Assembly: GCA_021827705.1 (NCBI GenBank)
Contig: JAKAUQ010000027.1
Coordinates: 1 to 64,000 of the forward strand
Length of the DNA stretch: 64,000 bases
Source: Actinomycetes bacterium
Lineage (GTDB): Bacteria > Actinomycetota > Acidimicrobiia > Acidimicrobiales > RAAP-2
Direction of reading: 5' to 3'
Part shown: in pieces, positions 7,622-15,432 of the stretch
Numbering within the stretch: position 1 is the stretch's first letter
How the letters are laid out: the number at the start of each line of letters is the position of its first letter
The notes under the pieces: model-generated
What the model was told of the DNA's origin: nothing
Seen by the model: only the letters and a program-made list of their open reading frames with translations
The model's database searches: none
Translations under genes and position numbers: made by a program

Positions 7622-10504
7622 CTACATTTCCACAACAGACTCGTCGTTGTCGCTGGACGTTGTGCGCACCCAGACGTCGTCGAGTGATCGACGGATGCTG
7701 TGCGCGCTGGCCGGCGCCGCGACCGACACCCGCAACACCATGGCGATCGTCTCGCCCGGATCGAGGGCGAACAGCTCGTCAAAGCGCGCGGCCAGATCGA
7801 ACATCTCATCGAGATAGCGCTCACCGCCGAGCTCAGTCCGCTCGAAGTCGTTGGTCGCGTAGAGAAACAGGGGAACAACGGGCTGTACGGCCAAGCCGGC
7901 GATCGTCGCCGTCAGCCACAAGCGCTCGGTCGCCGCTCCCGCGCGCATGTACCACAGAGGCTCGACCCGCGGCACCGTGATCGCCGCCAGGGCCGAGGAC
8001 GTCGAGACCAAGAGCTGGGTGCGCAGGCCGAGCATCCGACCCGCCCGCCACTCGGCCAGGTGGGCCATGACGTCGGGACGCTCGATGAGTCCGAGCGCGG
8101 CCACGCTGGTCGAGTCCATCTCCAGGGTCCGCACGTCGAGGCCCTCGTCGAGCGGGTCTCGCCCCGGCAGGCGGACCTCCCCGAGCATCTGGTCGCGAAC
8201 CGACGGGATGAGGAAGCGCAGGCGATCACAGCGACCCAGGATGTCGCCGGCCGTGCCCAGCTCCGTGGGCGCGTGCAGCAGTCGCAGACTGGCGCCCTCC
8301 GCGCGGACGGCCCGTTGGAGGGACGCCACCTCGTCGCTGTCCAAGGTGGCGTCGGGGTCCCCGGCCTGCCGGTTGGTCATCCGGTGCGGCACGGCGGGGT
8401 AGAGGGCGGCGAGCTGGGGGTCCGCACTGCGTCCCAGGTGCAGCGTGGCCACGTGCGAGCTGGCAACTCCCTGGGGAAAGAGCTGAACCTCACCCAGGCG
8501 CTTGGTCGCGGCCGCAGCGACGCGCGCGTTCAGCACGGCCGCGCCCAGGGCCACGTAGGTGCCCCGGTGCGCGACGTCCATGGCGGCCGAGTGGTCCGAC
8601 ACCAGGAAGACGCGCACCTCATCGTCGTCGGCCTCGAAGCGCCAGGGCTGGACGTTTCCTCCCGAGGGCGCGCGCCGTGCCGCGTCCACGATCAAGGTGA
8701 CGTCATCGACGTCGACGGGCACGGGGTCCTCCGGGGGCGCGGCGTCCAGGTCGATCTCGGAGTCGATCTCCAGGTCCACGGGCGCGATCCCGCCGAGGGC
8801 CTCCTCCAGGTCGATGCGAACCCGACCGGAGGGAAGATCTGCCCCGAGAGCCAGGTGGCGCAGAGCCGTGGCCACCGAGGCCGCGCCCAGCGTCACCTCG
8901 CTGGCCAGCTGGGGCCACCCGGTGATGGTCGTGCCGAGCTCGAAGAACGTGACGGCCCCCCGGGCCGAGACCTCCGCCGTGCCGAGCAGCCGCAGCAGGT
9001 AGGGCCCCTTCTCCACCAGGGTCAGGCTGGCCAGGCGCTCCGCGGTCATGTCGCCGAGGAGCCCGTGGAAGAGCGGCCGGTCGGGCTCGAGGTCGAAGCG
9101 CTCCACGTCGAGCACCCCGCGGTCGCTGGTCTCCATGATGACCGGGATCCGGCGGGCCCGGGCCGCCTCGCGCACCAGGTACTTCATGTCCAGCGAGTCG
9201 CACTCCTCGATGACCACGTCGAGCCCGTCGAGGAATCGGTCGAGATTCTCGGGCGTCAAGCCCTCGCTCAGGACCAGCATGGACACGTAGGGGTCGATCT
9301 CGCCGATCCGTCGAGCCGCGACAATCGCCTTGTTGATCCCGAGGTCCAGCACGCTGACCGGCAGACGGTTGAGGTTGGTCAGGGCTACCGTGTCGAAGTC
9401 GGCGAGGCGCAGCTCACCAGCCAGCCCCTCCATGGCGATGACGTGGGCGACCGAGTGCCCGGCACTCGCCCCGACGATGCCGACGCGCAGTCCCCGCAGG
9501 CGGTGCTGCTCGTCGGTCGTGAGCTTGGGACGATTCCGATCCAGGCGCACCCGGGTGAACGCGCGGGGGCCGAGCAGCCGCACGACGGCGCGCCGCCACG
9601 GGTAGTAGACCCAGCGTGCCGGCTCGTCGAGCTCCTGGGCCGAGGGAGTGGGCTTGAGCTCGGCGACCTGGGCCTGCTGCTCAGCCAGCCGGTCGATCGT
9701 CTGGAGGGCCGGGTCCTCGCGCAGGATGCGCAGGACCTCGCGATCAGAGCGCGTGGCGACGTCGAGCACGAGGGGGCGGAACGACTGGGTGCGCAGAGAC
9801 GCGGCATCGAGCGACGCGGGTCCGGTCTGGCGGGGTCCGCGAGCCAGTTGCTCGGCCTCGCGCCGCAGGGCCCGACGATTGTCGTCATCGGCCAGGTCGT
9901 AGCTGCGCCCGCGTTGCCAGGTGACCGCGTAGGTGCGGTAGCGCTCGTCGGGGAAGGGGACCCAGTTGCGACTCAGCACCTCACCGCCGGCAACCTTGCC
10001 GACGGGGATCAGCTGATCGGAGACCGCAGCGATGGTGCGCTCGGCCCCGAGCCAGGTCGCCGCGTGCGTCATCATCCGCGAGATCGTCGCGACCATGCGC
10101 ACCCCGAGGGAGGAGGCACCCTTGGCCCAGCCGCCCTTGGCCTCGATCACGCCCAAGCGCGCCTCGCGCTCGATGAGGTCGCCGATCTCGCCGATTTCGG
10201 GCAGGGAGGCCAGCTCCTCCATGAGAGCGGCATCCCACCGGCTCTCGAGGGGTCCGTGGAAGCGCAGGCCCGCGACCGGCTCACCGTCGGGGGCGAATCC
10301 CACGAAGAACAGGGGGACGCCGTGACCCTCCTCGAGCTCCCGGCGTCGCAAGGTGCCCTCGAAGCCGTAGCTGCGGTACTTGCCCTCGGCGTCGTCGAGA
10401 TACCGACGCCACAGATCCGGCCGCTCCAGTGGATGGTGCCCCTCGAAGCGCACTCCCGAGGCCTCGTCGATGAAACTTGCTCCGTAGCGATAGCGAAGCG
10501 CCAC
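7622..10504 (-). CDS. Three-part protein: acyltransferase-like, E1/ThiF-like, nitroreductase-like (Rv1355c-type)
   Basis: 960 residues from GTG 10504, preceded by a strong AAGGAGG site. Residues about 25-230 look like a GNAT or autoinducer-synthase-like acyltransferase fold (PVAGLRFHGPLES; VIEAKGGWAKGA). Residues about 335-560 form an E1/ThiF/MoeB-like domain with a nucleotide-binding GIVGASAGHSVA, the acidic ADFDTVALTNLNRL with the conserved NxxR, the lysine of GINKAIVAARRI and ECDSLD. No catalytic E1 cysteine or CxxC zinc pair is obvious. Residues about 600-850 resemble a nitroreductase (AARRAPSGGNVQPWRFEADD) with FMN-binding character. Mycobacterial Rv1355c is described as a ThiF plus nitroreductase protein; the extra N-terminal domain makes this version longer. 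The substrate is unknown. An adenylation followed by flavin redox step on a small molecule or peptide is an inference. Confidence 0.75.
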   Translation of the reverse strand: MALRYRYGASFIDEASGVRFEGHHPLERPDLWRRYLDDAEGKYRSYGFEGTLRRRELEEGHGVPLFFVGFAPDGEPVAGLRFHGPLESRWDAALMEELASLPEIGEIGDLIEREARLGVIEAKGGWAKGASSLGVRMVATISRMMTHAATWLGAERTIAAVSDQLIPVGKVAGGEVLSRNWVPFPDERYRTYAVTWQRGRSYDLADDDNRRALRREAEQLARGPRQTGPASLDAASLRTQSFRPLVLDVATRSDREVLRILREDPALQTIDRLAEQQAQVAELKPTPSAQELDEPARWVYYPWRRAVVRLLGPRAFTRVRLDRNRPKLTTDEQHRLRGLRVGIVGASAGHSVAHVIAMEGLAGELRLADFDTVALTNLNRLPVSVLDLGINKAIVAARRIGEIDPYVSMLVLSEGLTPENLDRFLDGLDVVIEECDSLDMKYLVREAARARRIPVIMETSDRGVLDVERFDLEPDRPLFHGLLGDMTAERLASLTLVEKGPYLLRLLGTAEVSARGAVTFFELGTTITGWPQLASEVTLGAASVATALRHLALGADLPSGRVRIDLEEALGGIAPVDLEIDSEIDLDAAPPEDPVPVDVDDVTLIVDAARRAPSGGNVQPWRFEADDDEVRVFLVSDHSAAMDVAHRGTYVALGAAVLNARVAAAATKRLGEVQLFPQGVASSHVATLHLGRSADPQLAALYPAVPHRMTNRQAGDPDATLDSDEVASLQRAVRAEGASLRLLHAPTELGTAGDILGRCDRLRFLIPSVRDQMLGEVRLPGRDPLDEGLDVRTLEMDSTSVAALGLIERPDVMAHLAEWRAGRMLGLRTQLLVSTSSALAAITVPRVEPLWYMRAGAATERLWLTATIAGLAVQPVVPLFLYATNDFERTELGGERYLDEMFDLAARFDELFALDPGETIAMVLRVSVAAPASAHSIRRSLDDVWVRTTSSDNDESVVEM

Positions 10505-10647
10505 TGATCTCCTCCTTGACACCTCGCTCGTGATGGACCCGGCGCACGGCGGGGCGCCACGATTCAGGCTACCGAGCGGGCTGGCGCTCCAGGTGCATGG
10601 TCAGCGCCCGCACGCAATGACGTCCAGCCGCCACCAGGCATGCTCGG

Positions 10648-10653
10648 TAATGT
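10648..10653 (+). promoter_or_regulatory. Candidate -10 hexamer for leaderless pilD transcript
   Basis: TAATGT ends 6 nt before GTG 10660, the spacing expected if transcription starts at the initiation codon. No Shine-Dalgarno site lies at a useful distance. Confidence 0.45.
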
Positions 10654-10659
10654 GCAGGG

Positions 10660-11448
10660 GTGACCGCGGCGCTGGTGATCTGGGGCGCGATCGCGGGTCT
10701 CGTCGTCGGCTCGTTCCTCAACGTCGTCATCTACCGGGTGCCCCGAGGGCTCTCCGTGGTCGCGCCGCGATCGGCGTGCCCGACGTGCCACACGCCAATC
10801 GCCGTGCGCGACAACATCCCCGTCATCTCGTGGCTGGCCCTGGGAGCGCGGTGCCGCTCGTGTCACGCCCCCATCTCGGTGCGCTACCCGCTCGTCGAGG
10901 CGGGCACGGCCCTGGCCTTCGGGCTGGTCGCCTGGCGCATCGGACCGCACCCCCAGCTGACGGCATACCTGGCGTTCGTCGCCAGTCTCGTCGCGCTCGC
11001 CCTCATCGATGTCGAGCACCTGCGGCTGCCCACGCGCATCGTGTATCCCGCCGGCGTGCTGGTGATCGCCTTGCTGGTCGGCGCCTCCGCCGTGCTGGAC
11101 CAGTGGCACCGCAGCGTGGTCGGGGCCCTCTGCGCCCTCGCGTGGCTCACGCTCTTTGGCACCATCCACCTGGTGAGCCCGCGGGCCCTCGGGGCCGGAG
11201 ACGTGCGCCTGGCGCCCCTGCTCGGCTTCGCACTCGGCTGGCTGAGCGTCGGGGCGGTCGTCGTCGGCTTCTTCGCGGCGAACCTGGTGGGATCCATCGT
11301 CGGCGTCGCGCTGGTCGCCGCGCACCGGATGCAGCGCCGCCAGCCGATCCCCTACGGGGTGTTCCTGGCGATCGGGGCCGGCGTCGCGATCCTGTTCACC
11401 CCCCAGATCCTGAGCCCGTGGCCGGCCCTGCGCGGCCTGCTCGGGTAG
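10660..11448 (+). CDS. pilD: Prepilin peptidase / N-methyltransferase (PilD, family A24)
   Basis: 262 residues, polytopic. It cleaves the short leader of type IV prepilins on the cytoplasmic face of the membrane and methylates the new N-terminus. An N-terminal membrane segment with GLVVGSFLNVVIYRVPRG is followed by the zinc-type cysteine pairs CPTC and CRSC (about 47-75). The two catalytic aspartates of A24 peptidases are in ALIDVEHLRLP and LGAGDVRLAPLLG. Its clients here are the pseudopilins at 13.4-16.9 kb on the opposite strand. It is divergent from the ThiF/nitroreductase gene, with 155 bases between the starts. GTG 10660 is preferred because a leaderless -10 hexamer lies 6 bases upstream. 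Confidence 0.92.
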   Translation: MTAALVIWGAIAGLVVGSFLNVVIYRVPRGLSVVAPRSACPTCHTPIAVRDNIPVISWLALGARCRSCHAPISVRYPLVEAGTALAFGLVAWRIGPHPQLTAYLAFVASLVALALIDVEHLRLPTRIVYPAGVLVIALLVGASAVLDQWHRSVVGALCALAWLTLFGTIHLVSPRALGAGDVRLAPLLGFALGWLSVGAVVVGFFAANLVGSIVGVALVAAHRMQRRQPIPYGVFLAIGAGVAILFTPQILSPWPALRGLLG

Positions 11449-11449
11449 G

Positions 11450-12154
11450 TCAGTACACGAGCTCGGTGCGCAGCCCCTCGCTGTCCCACTCCCCGTCGGC
11501 GGGTACCCGGGTGGCCGCGCGTCCGTTGACTCTCCGGGCCGTCCACAGCAGCGCCGCCACGTCGTAGAGGTGCTTTTCGGGCACGGCCAGCTCCGCATCG
11601 ATTACCGCCGTGATGCCCGGGACGCGACGCAGCAGGAGCGCGCGACGCTCCTCGCGTCCCTCCTCGCGGCGCTTGGACCAGCGCAGGGGCACGTCGCCGT
11701 TCAGCTGGTAGAAGCTGAGCTCGGGGTGCCCCGAATATAGGGTTCGCTGGCGAAAGGGCGAGAGCTCGGCGAAGAGCTCGCGGTAGTGATTGAGGCGCAC
11801 GATGGTCACCGCGTCGAGTCCCTCACCGTGCCACTGGGCTGGCTGCAGGTGCCAGCGCGTGGGCGCCGCCGTGAGGGTCAGGGCGCGATTGGCGAGCAGG
11901 GCGCGGGCCTCCACGTCGCACGTGCGCCGCGGCGACGTCAGATCGTCGCGGAATCCGATCGGGGCGTAGACCACGATCGTGGCGAAGGACGGCCGCTCGT
12001 TCAGCACCTCGAGGATCGACTCGTAGACCTTCGGGGATTCTGGAGAGAACGTGGCGGCGTGCAACTTGGCGGGGGCGACAAGCCAGCCCCCCGACACCGG
12101 AACCACCCCGGCCACCAGGACGTAGGGGAGATCCGGACCCCGGTGCAGGGTCAC
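11450..12154 (-). CDS. DUF429 family protein (predicted RNase H-fold nuclease-like)
   Basis: 234 residues. The central motif YAPIGFRDDLTSPRRTCDVE followed by ARALLANRALTLTAAP matches the DUF429 pattern (PIG...R.CD..AR..L). That family has been proposed to have a ribonuclease H-like fold; no function is established. The gene starts (GTG) only 6 bases after the pilT stop on the same strand, so it is likely the last gene of the pilus transcript. It ends 1 base from the convergent pilD. Whether it has any role in pilus biology is unknown; it may only hitch-hike in the operon. Confidence 0.6.
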   Translation of the reverse strand: MTLHRGPDLPYVLVAGVVPVSGGWLVAPAKLHAATFSPESPKVYESILEVLNERPSFATIVVYAPIGFRDDLTSPRRTCDVEARALLANRALTLTAAPTRWHLQPAQWHGEGLDAVTIVRLNHYRELFAELSPFRQRTLYSGHPELSFYQLNGDVPLRWSKRREEGREERRALLLRRVPGITAVIDAELAVPEKHLYDVAALLWTARRVNGRAATRVPADGEWDSEGLRTELVY

Positions 12155-12160
12155 GGCGCG

Positions 12161-13261
12161 TCAGTCCTTGGGGATCGTGAACCCCAGGAACTCCAAGGAG
12201 CGCGCCAACTCCTTTTGGTGAGCGCTGGTCGCGACGGCACTCTCGTACGATATCGTCCCGTCCACCACCAGCTTGGCCAGGTCCGCCTCCAGGACCTGCA
12301 TGCCCTCCTTGGCGTTGGTGAACATCACATTGATGAGCTGGTTGGAGCGACCCTCGCGAATGAGGTTGCGCACCGGGCTCGTGGCGACCAGCACCTCGAA
12401 GGCGGCCACCATGCCGCCATCGATCCTCGGCACCAGGCGCTGGGCGACGATGGCCGTCAGCGAGGCGGCCAGCTGCACGCGCGTCTGCTCCTGGCGCCAG
12501 GCGGGGAACACGTCGATGATGCGGTCGATGGCCTGGGGCGCGTCATTGGTGTGCAGCGTCGCAAAGACCAGGTGACCGGTCTCGGCCATCGTGAGGGCCA
12601 TCTGGATCGAGTCGATGTCGCGCATCTCACCCAAGAGCAAGATGTCGGGGTCCTCGCGCAGGGCCGAGCGCAGGGCGCGCTCGAAGGACGGGCTGTCCAG
12701 GCCGATCTCGCGTTGGCTCACCGCCGACATCTTGTGGCGATGGACATACTCGACCGGGTCCTCGATGGTCAAGATGTGGGTCGCGCGCGTCTCGTTGATG
12801 CGGTCGACGATGGAGGCGAGCGTCGTGGACTTGCCCGATCCCGTGGGACCGGTCACCAGCACGAAGCCGCGCGGCTGGGTCGCCACCCACTCGGCCGCCC
12901 ACGGCAGCCCGAGCTCCTCGAAGCTGGGGATCTTGGTCGGGATGATGCGCAGCGAGACCGCGACCTGCCCGCGCTGGGTGAAGACGCTGCCGCGCACGCG
13001 CGCGAGGTCGCGCCACGAGAAGGCGAAGTCCACGTCCATCATTTCGTCGAAGGTCGCCTTCTGGCCCTTCGTGAGCAGGGGAAAGGCGATCGCACTGACG
13101 TCGGCGGCGCTCAAGACGCGCGACCCCTCAATGGGGACCAGTCGCCCGCTCACCCGAATGCGCGGAGCCGATCCTCCCGCGAGCAGCAGGTCCGACCCGT
13201 GGTTCTCCCAGAGGATCTGGAGCCACTGGTCGACTCCACTCACGTCAACATCCGGTGCCAT
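12161..13261 (-). CDS. pilT: Type IV pilus retraction ATPase PilT
   Basis: 366 residues, a hexameric secretion-type ATPase that powers pilus disassembly and twitching. The N-terminal PAS-like region (DLLLAGGSAPRIRVSGRLVP) is followed by Walker A GPTGSGKSTTLASI, an Asp box (ILTIEDPVEYVHRHK), Walker B DILLLGEMRDIDS and the His box AETGHLVFATLHTNDA. These are the standard PilT landmarks. The AIRNLIRE signature of PilT appears as the variant PVRNLIREGR. A GAGAGG site lies about 7 bases before ATG 13261. It follows pilA after a 155-base gap holding a strong hairpin, so its expression may be lower than that of pilA. Confidence 0.93.
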   Translation of the reverse strand: MAPDVDVSGVDQWLQILWENHGSDLLLAGGSAPRIRVSGRLVPIEGSRVLSAADVSAIAFPLLTKGQKATFDEMMDVDFAFSWRDLARVRGSVFTQRGQVAVSLRIIPTKIPSFEELGLPWAAEWVATQPRGFVLVTGPTGSGKSTTLASIVDRINETRATHILTIEDPVEYVHRHKMSAVSQREIGLDSPSFERALRSALREDPDILLLGEMRDIDSIQMALTMAETGHLVFATLHTNDAPQAIDRIIDVFPAWRQEQTRVQLAASLTAIVAQRLVPRIDGGMVAAFEVLVATSPVRNLIREGRSNQLINVMFTNAKEGMQVLEADLAKLVVDGTISYESAVATSAHQKELARSLEFLGFTIPKD

Positions 13262-13300
13262 CTCGCGACCTCTCGTCGTCAGGCTTGCTCAACGGGGAAG

Positions 13301-13333
13301 GGTGGGCGCTGCTCTCAAGGAGCAGTGCCCACC
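13301..13333 (-). terminator. Hairpin between pilA and pilT
   Basis: Two 14-base arms (13301-13314 and 13320-13333) pair with one G/T mismatch around a 5-base loop. No long T-run follows on the minus strand. It lies 84 bases past the pilA stop codon, so it could be a partial terminator or an mRNA-stabilising stem that keeps pilin message above pilT message. Confidence 0.6.
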
Positions 13334-13416
13334 TCTCACCCAAAGCACGGTTACCGCAGTCCTGGAGCGTCGCATCTCACGCCTGTCGCGCGAGACCCAA
13401 CGCGCCTCGTCCTCAA

Positions 13417-13968
13417 CTAGCTGTTGATTGCCTGGTAGCACGCCCCACCGGTGCCGGACGGGTTGAGCGTGGCGTCCCACCACTTGGTGGAAGTACCGCC
13501 CTTGGCCACCAACACGTCACCCGTCTGCGCCTTCTGACCGGTTCCCACGGTGATCGTACCGCCGCCCGGTGGGGCAGGGGTAACACCCGTTGCGATGGCG
13601 ATCCGGTACGTAGCGCTGTTACCAGACGGCCAGGTCTGCAGAAAGGGACCCCCAACAATGCTGTAGCCGGCGTCGGAGACGGAGGTCAGCCCGGTGATGT
13701 CGGCTTGCCAGGCCGTGAGGGCCGTCGTCCCAGCGCCAAGCTGCGGGTTCGATGCCTCGAGGGCGGCAACCGCGGTGTTCACCGTGCTTGCATCGGTCTC
13801 GCACGCGGCGACCGAACTCTTCCCGGTCACCCCGCCCAGGGCAAAGACCACGATGGCGGCGAGAATGCCCAGGATCACGATGACGATCAGCAACTCGATA
13901 AGGGTGAATCCCCCCTCGCCCTCACCCCGTGATCGTTGCTCCTGCAAACGCCGGAGGGTAGAAATCAT
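13417..13968 (-). CDS. pilA: Major type IV pilin-like prepilin
   Basis: 183 residues from ATG 13968, chosen because it follows AAAGGCAGGA and gives a 20-residue charged leader ending EGEGG. The class III signal GG/FTLIELLIVIVILGILAA is canonical, with glutamate at mature position 5, so PilD should cleave before Phe. The mature protein has the long N-terminal helix and a small globular part (GTGGACYQAIN at the end) with two cysteines, one near the helix (AACETDAS) and one near the C-terminus, which could form a disulfide. It is the likely main subunit, being the simplest pilin in the cluster. It has a long upstream region with its own candidate promoter, and a hairpin follows it. Confidence 0.88.
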   Translation of the reverse strand: MISTLRRLQEQRSRGEGEGGFTLIELLIVIVILGILAAIVVFALGGVTGKSSVAACETDASTVNTAVAALEASNPQLGAGTTALTAWQADITGLTSVSDAGYSIVGGPFLQTWPSGNSATYRIAIATGVTPAPPGGGTITVGTGQKAQTGDVLVAKGGTSTKWWDATLNPSGTGGACYQAINS

Positions 13969-14035
13969 TACGTCCTGCCTTTCAGTAGCCGGAGCCGACA
14001 CTACGGATATTCGCCACGCGCGAAGTCCGTGGTTC

Positions 14036-14064
14036 TGTCTACCACGTGTCCACGTGTTTGGCAA
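14036..14064 (-). promoter_or_regulatory. Candidate pilA promoter with tandem CACGTG boxes
   Basis: On the minus strand TTGCCA (14064-14059) and TAGACA (14041-14036) are 17 bases apart. The spacer carries two CACGTG palindromes (14043-14048 and 14051-14056), 8 bases apart. Just upstream is an A/T-rich stretch with two ACACAATT repeats (14073-14080 and 14084-14091) 11 bases apart. A regulator may bind here; this is a pattern-based call. Confidence 0.4.
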
Positions 14065-14197
14065 GAATCACAACACAATTGCGACACAATTCAAAAGAAC
14101 CCTGAAAGTTTTCGGAGACACTTCTCGGGCGTCCGCAGCCCTTCAGGAAACGCGTGGCAGCAGGGCCTGGGGTGCGGGAGCAACATCTCGTGTCCTC

Positions 14198-14824
14198 CTA
14201 CTTCACACTCCACGTCAAGATGTTCATCGAAGTGTCACACGTGGACGTGCTGCAACTTCCGGGAGGGTTCGTCGGTTTGTCGATGAACCCGACCGTCGCC
14301 GTCGCCAGCGGCACCCAGGAGCTCGGCGGCCCGCTCGCCGGCATCGAGCCACCAGAAGAGACGTCGTAGGCCTGAACGGTGACCAGGCGGCTGAACACCC
14401 CCCCAACCTGCAGGGTGCACCAGGTGGCAATCGACACGGACGGCTCGTAGGCCGGCGACGCCGTCTGACCGAAGTCGACGACGGCCGCACCCGGGCACGC
14501 GCCCGACCACGAGCCGTTGGTCACTCCGCTGCTCGGGTACCAGTAGCGCGCATCGCTGATCGCGACGCTGACCGCCCCGTCGGCGCTGTAGGTCAGGCTG
14601 CGTCCCATCTGGAAGTGGGCACTGCTGCCCAGATCGCTGCTCGCCCACCCCGCCAGCGTCGTTACGATGAGCGAGCCGAGCAGAAGAAACGCCATGGCGA
14701 AGATGAGCGAACTGCCACGATCGCCACCGGGCCCGACCATGCGCTGCTCTGCTCTCTCGCGTGCGCACTGAGGGTTAACCCCTGGGCTCTCTGGTGCACG
14801 CCACCTCGAAAGTGAGATCACCAC
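14198..14824 (-). CDS. PilX-like minor pilus protein
   Basis: 208 residues. A charged leader is followed by DRGSSLIFAMAFLLLGSLIV, a single N-terminal hydrophobic helix typical of PilX-type accessory pilins. The glutamate at mature position 5 is missing, which is common for PilX-like proteins and suggests a role at the tip or in assembly rather than in the fibre body. The rest is an extracytoplasmic domain with several cysteines (SGACPG, TWCTLQ, SCSTSTCDTS). The GTG start lies 9 bases after the upstream stop. The gene is in the order PilW-like, PilV-like, PilX-like, pilA, as in many minor-pilin operons. Assignment rests on position and topology. Confidence 0.65.
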   Translation of the reverse strand: MVISLSRWRAPESPGVNPQCARERAEQRMVGPGGDRGSSLIFAMAFLLLGSLIVTTLAGWASSDLGSSAHFQMGRSLTYSADGAVSVAISDARYWYPSSGVTNGSWSGACPGAAVVDFGQTASPAYEPSVSIATWCTLQVGGVFSRLVTVQAYDVSSGGSMPASGPPSSWVPLATATVGFIDKPTNPPGSCSTSTCDTSMNILTWSVK

Positions 14825-14833
14825 GGCCGGCCC

Positions 14834-15427
14834 CTAGGAGTCCGACCCGACGAGGTCGGTCACAACGATCTGCACGGCTTCTCCCACCCCGTGAGGTCCG
14901 AAGGCACTCAGGGTCAAAAGTTGTGGACCGTCTTGGTTGTCGGCGGGACAACTGGGGACCCAGCTCCCCGCAGCGCTATCCCAGTACTGGGGTCCGCTCA
15001 GCGACAGCGACTCCCCGGCCCTGAGCGTGATGCCCGACAGATCCAGCTGGTCCGAACCGTACGTGAGGGAACCCGTCAGACCCGAGGACGAGCTGTAGGT
15101 GATCGAGCCCCCCGCCGCCGCGCAGGGTGTGTAGCGAGGGTTCGCCGGTGACTGGATCTGGTAGGTCACCTGCTCGGCGGCGTCGCGCAGGGCCACGTCG
15201 AGTCCGGCGAGGCTCTGGTGGGTAGCCGATCCCGCGATCGTCGTGGCGTAGCCCGACATCAGCGCGACCGAGGTCAAGGAGATCACGAGCAGGGCGAGCA
15301 GCACCTCGAGCAGGGTGTCGCCGCGGTCGGATCCTCTCGGTCCGGCGAGGCTGCGATGCGACCGCCGTGCGGGTGGAGCACCGTCGTGTGCTCCAGGACC
15401 CACAGTGCTTGGCGCCAGGAAGGACAT
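14834..15427 (-). CDS. PilV-like minor pseudopilin
   Basis: 197 residues from ATG 15427, which lies 5 bases after the upstream stop codon; a longer in-frame reading would overlap that gene. The leader ends SDRG and is followed by DTLLEVLLALLVISLTSVAL, a prepilin signal with glutamate at mature position 5. The soluble domain is short and serine-rich, with two cysteines (TPCAAAG and PSCPADN). It is a probable minor pilin that helps to prime assembly. PilV is chosen by its order between the PilW-like and PilX-like genes and by the TLLEVLLAL type of helix. The sequence alone cannot distinguish PilV from PilI-type proteins. Confidence 0.7.
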   Translation of the reverse strand: MSFLAPSTVGPGAHDGAPPARRSHRSLAGPRGSDRGDTLLEVLLALLVISLTSVALMSGYATTIAGSATHQSLAGLDVALRDAAEQVTYQIQSPANPRYTPCAAAGGSITYSSSSGLTGSLTYGSDQLDLSGITLRAGESLSLSGPQYWDSAAGSWVPSCPADNQDGPQLLTLSAFGPHGVGEAVQIVVTDLVGSDS

Positions 15428-15432
15428 ACCGC

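Noticed and set aside
7700-10507. 935-codon open frame antisense to the ThiF/nitroreductase gene
   Set aside because: Mirror of the real gene; composition typical of antisense GC-rich DNA.
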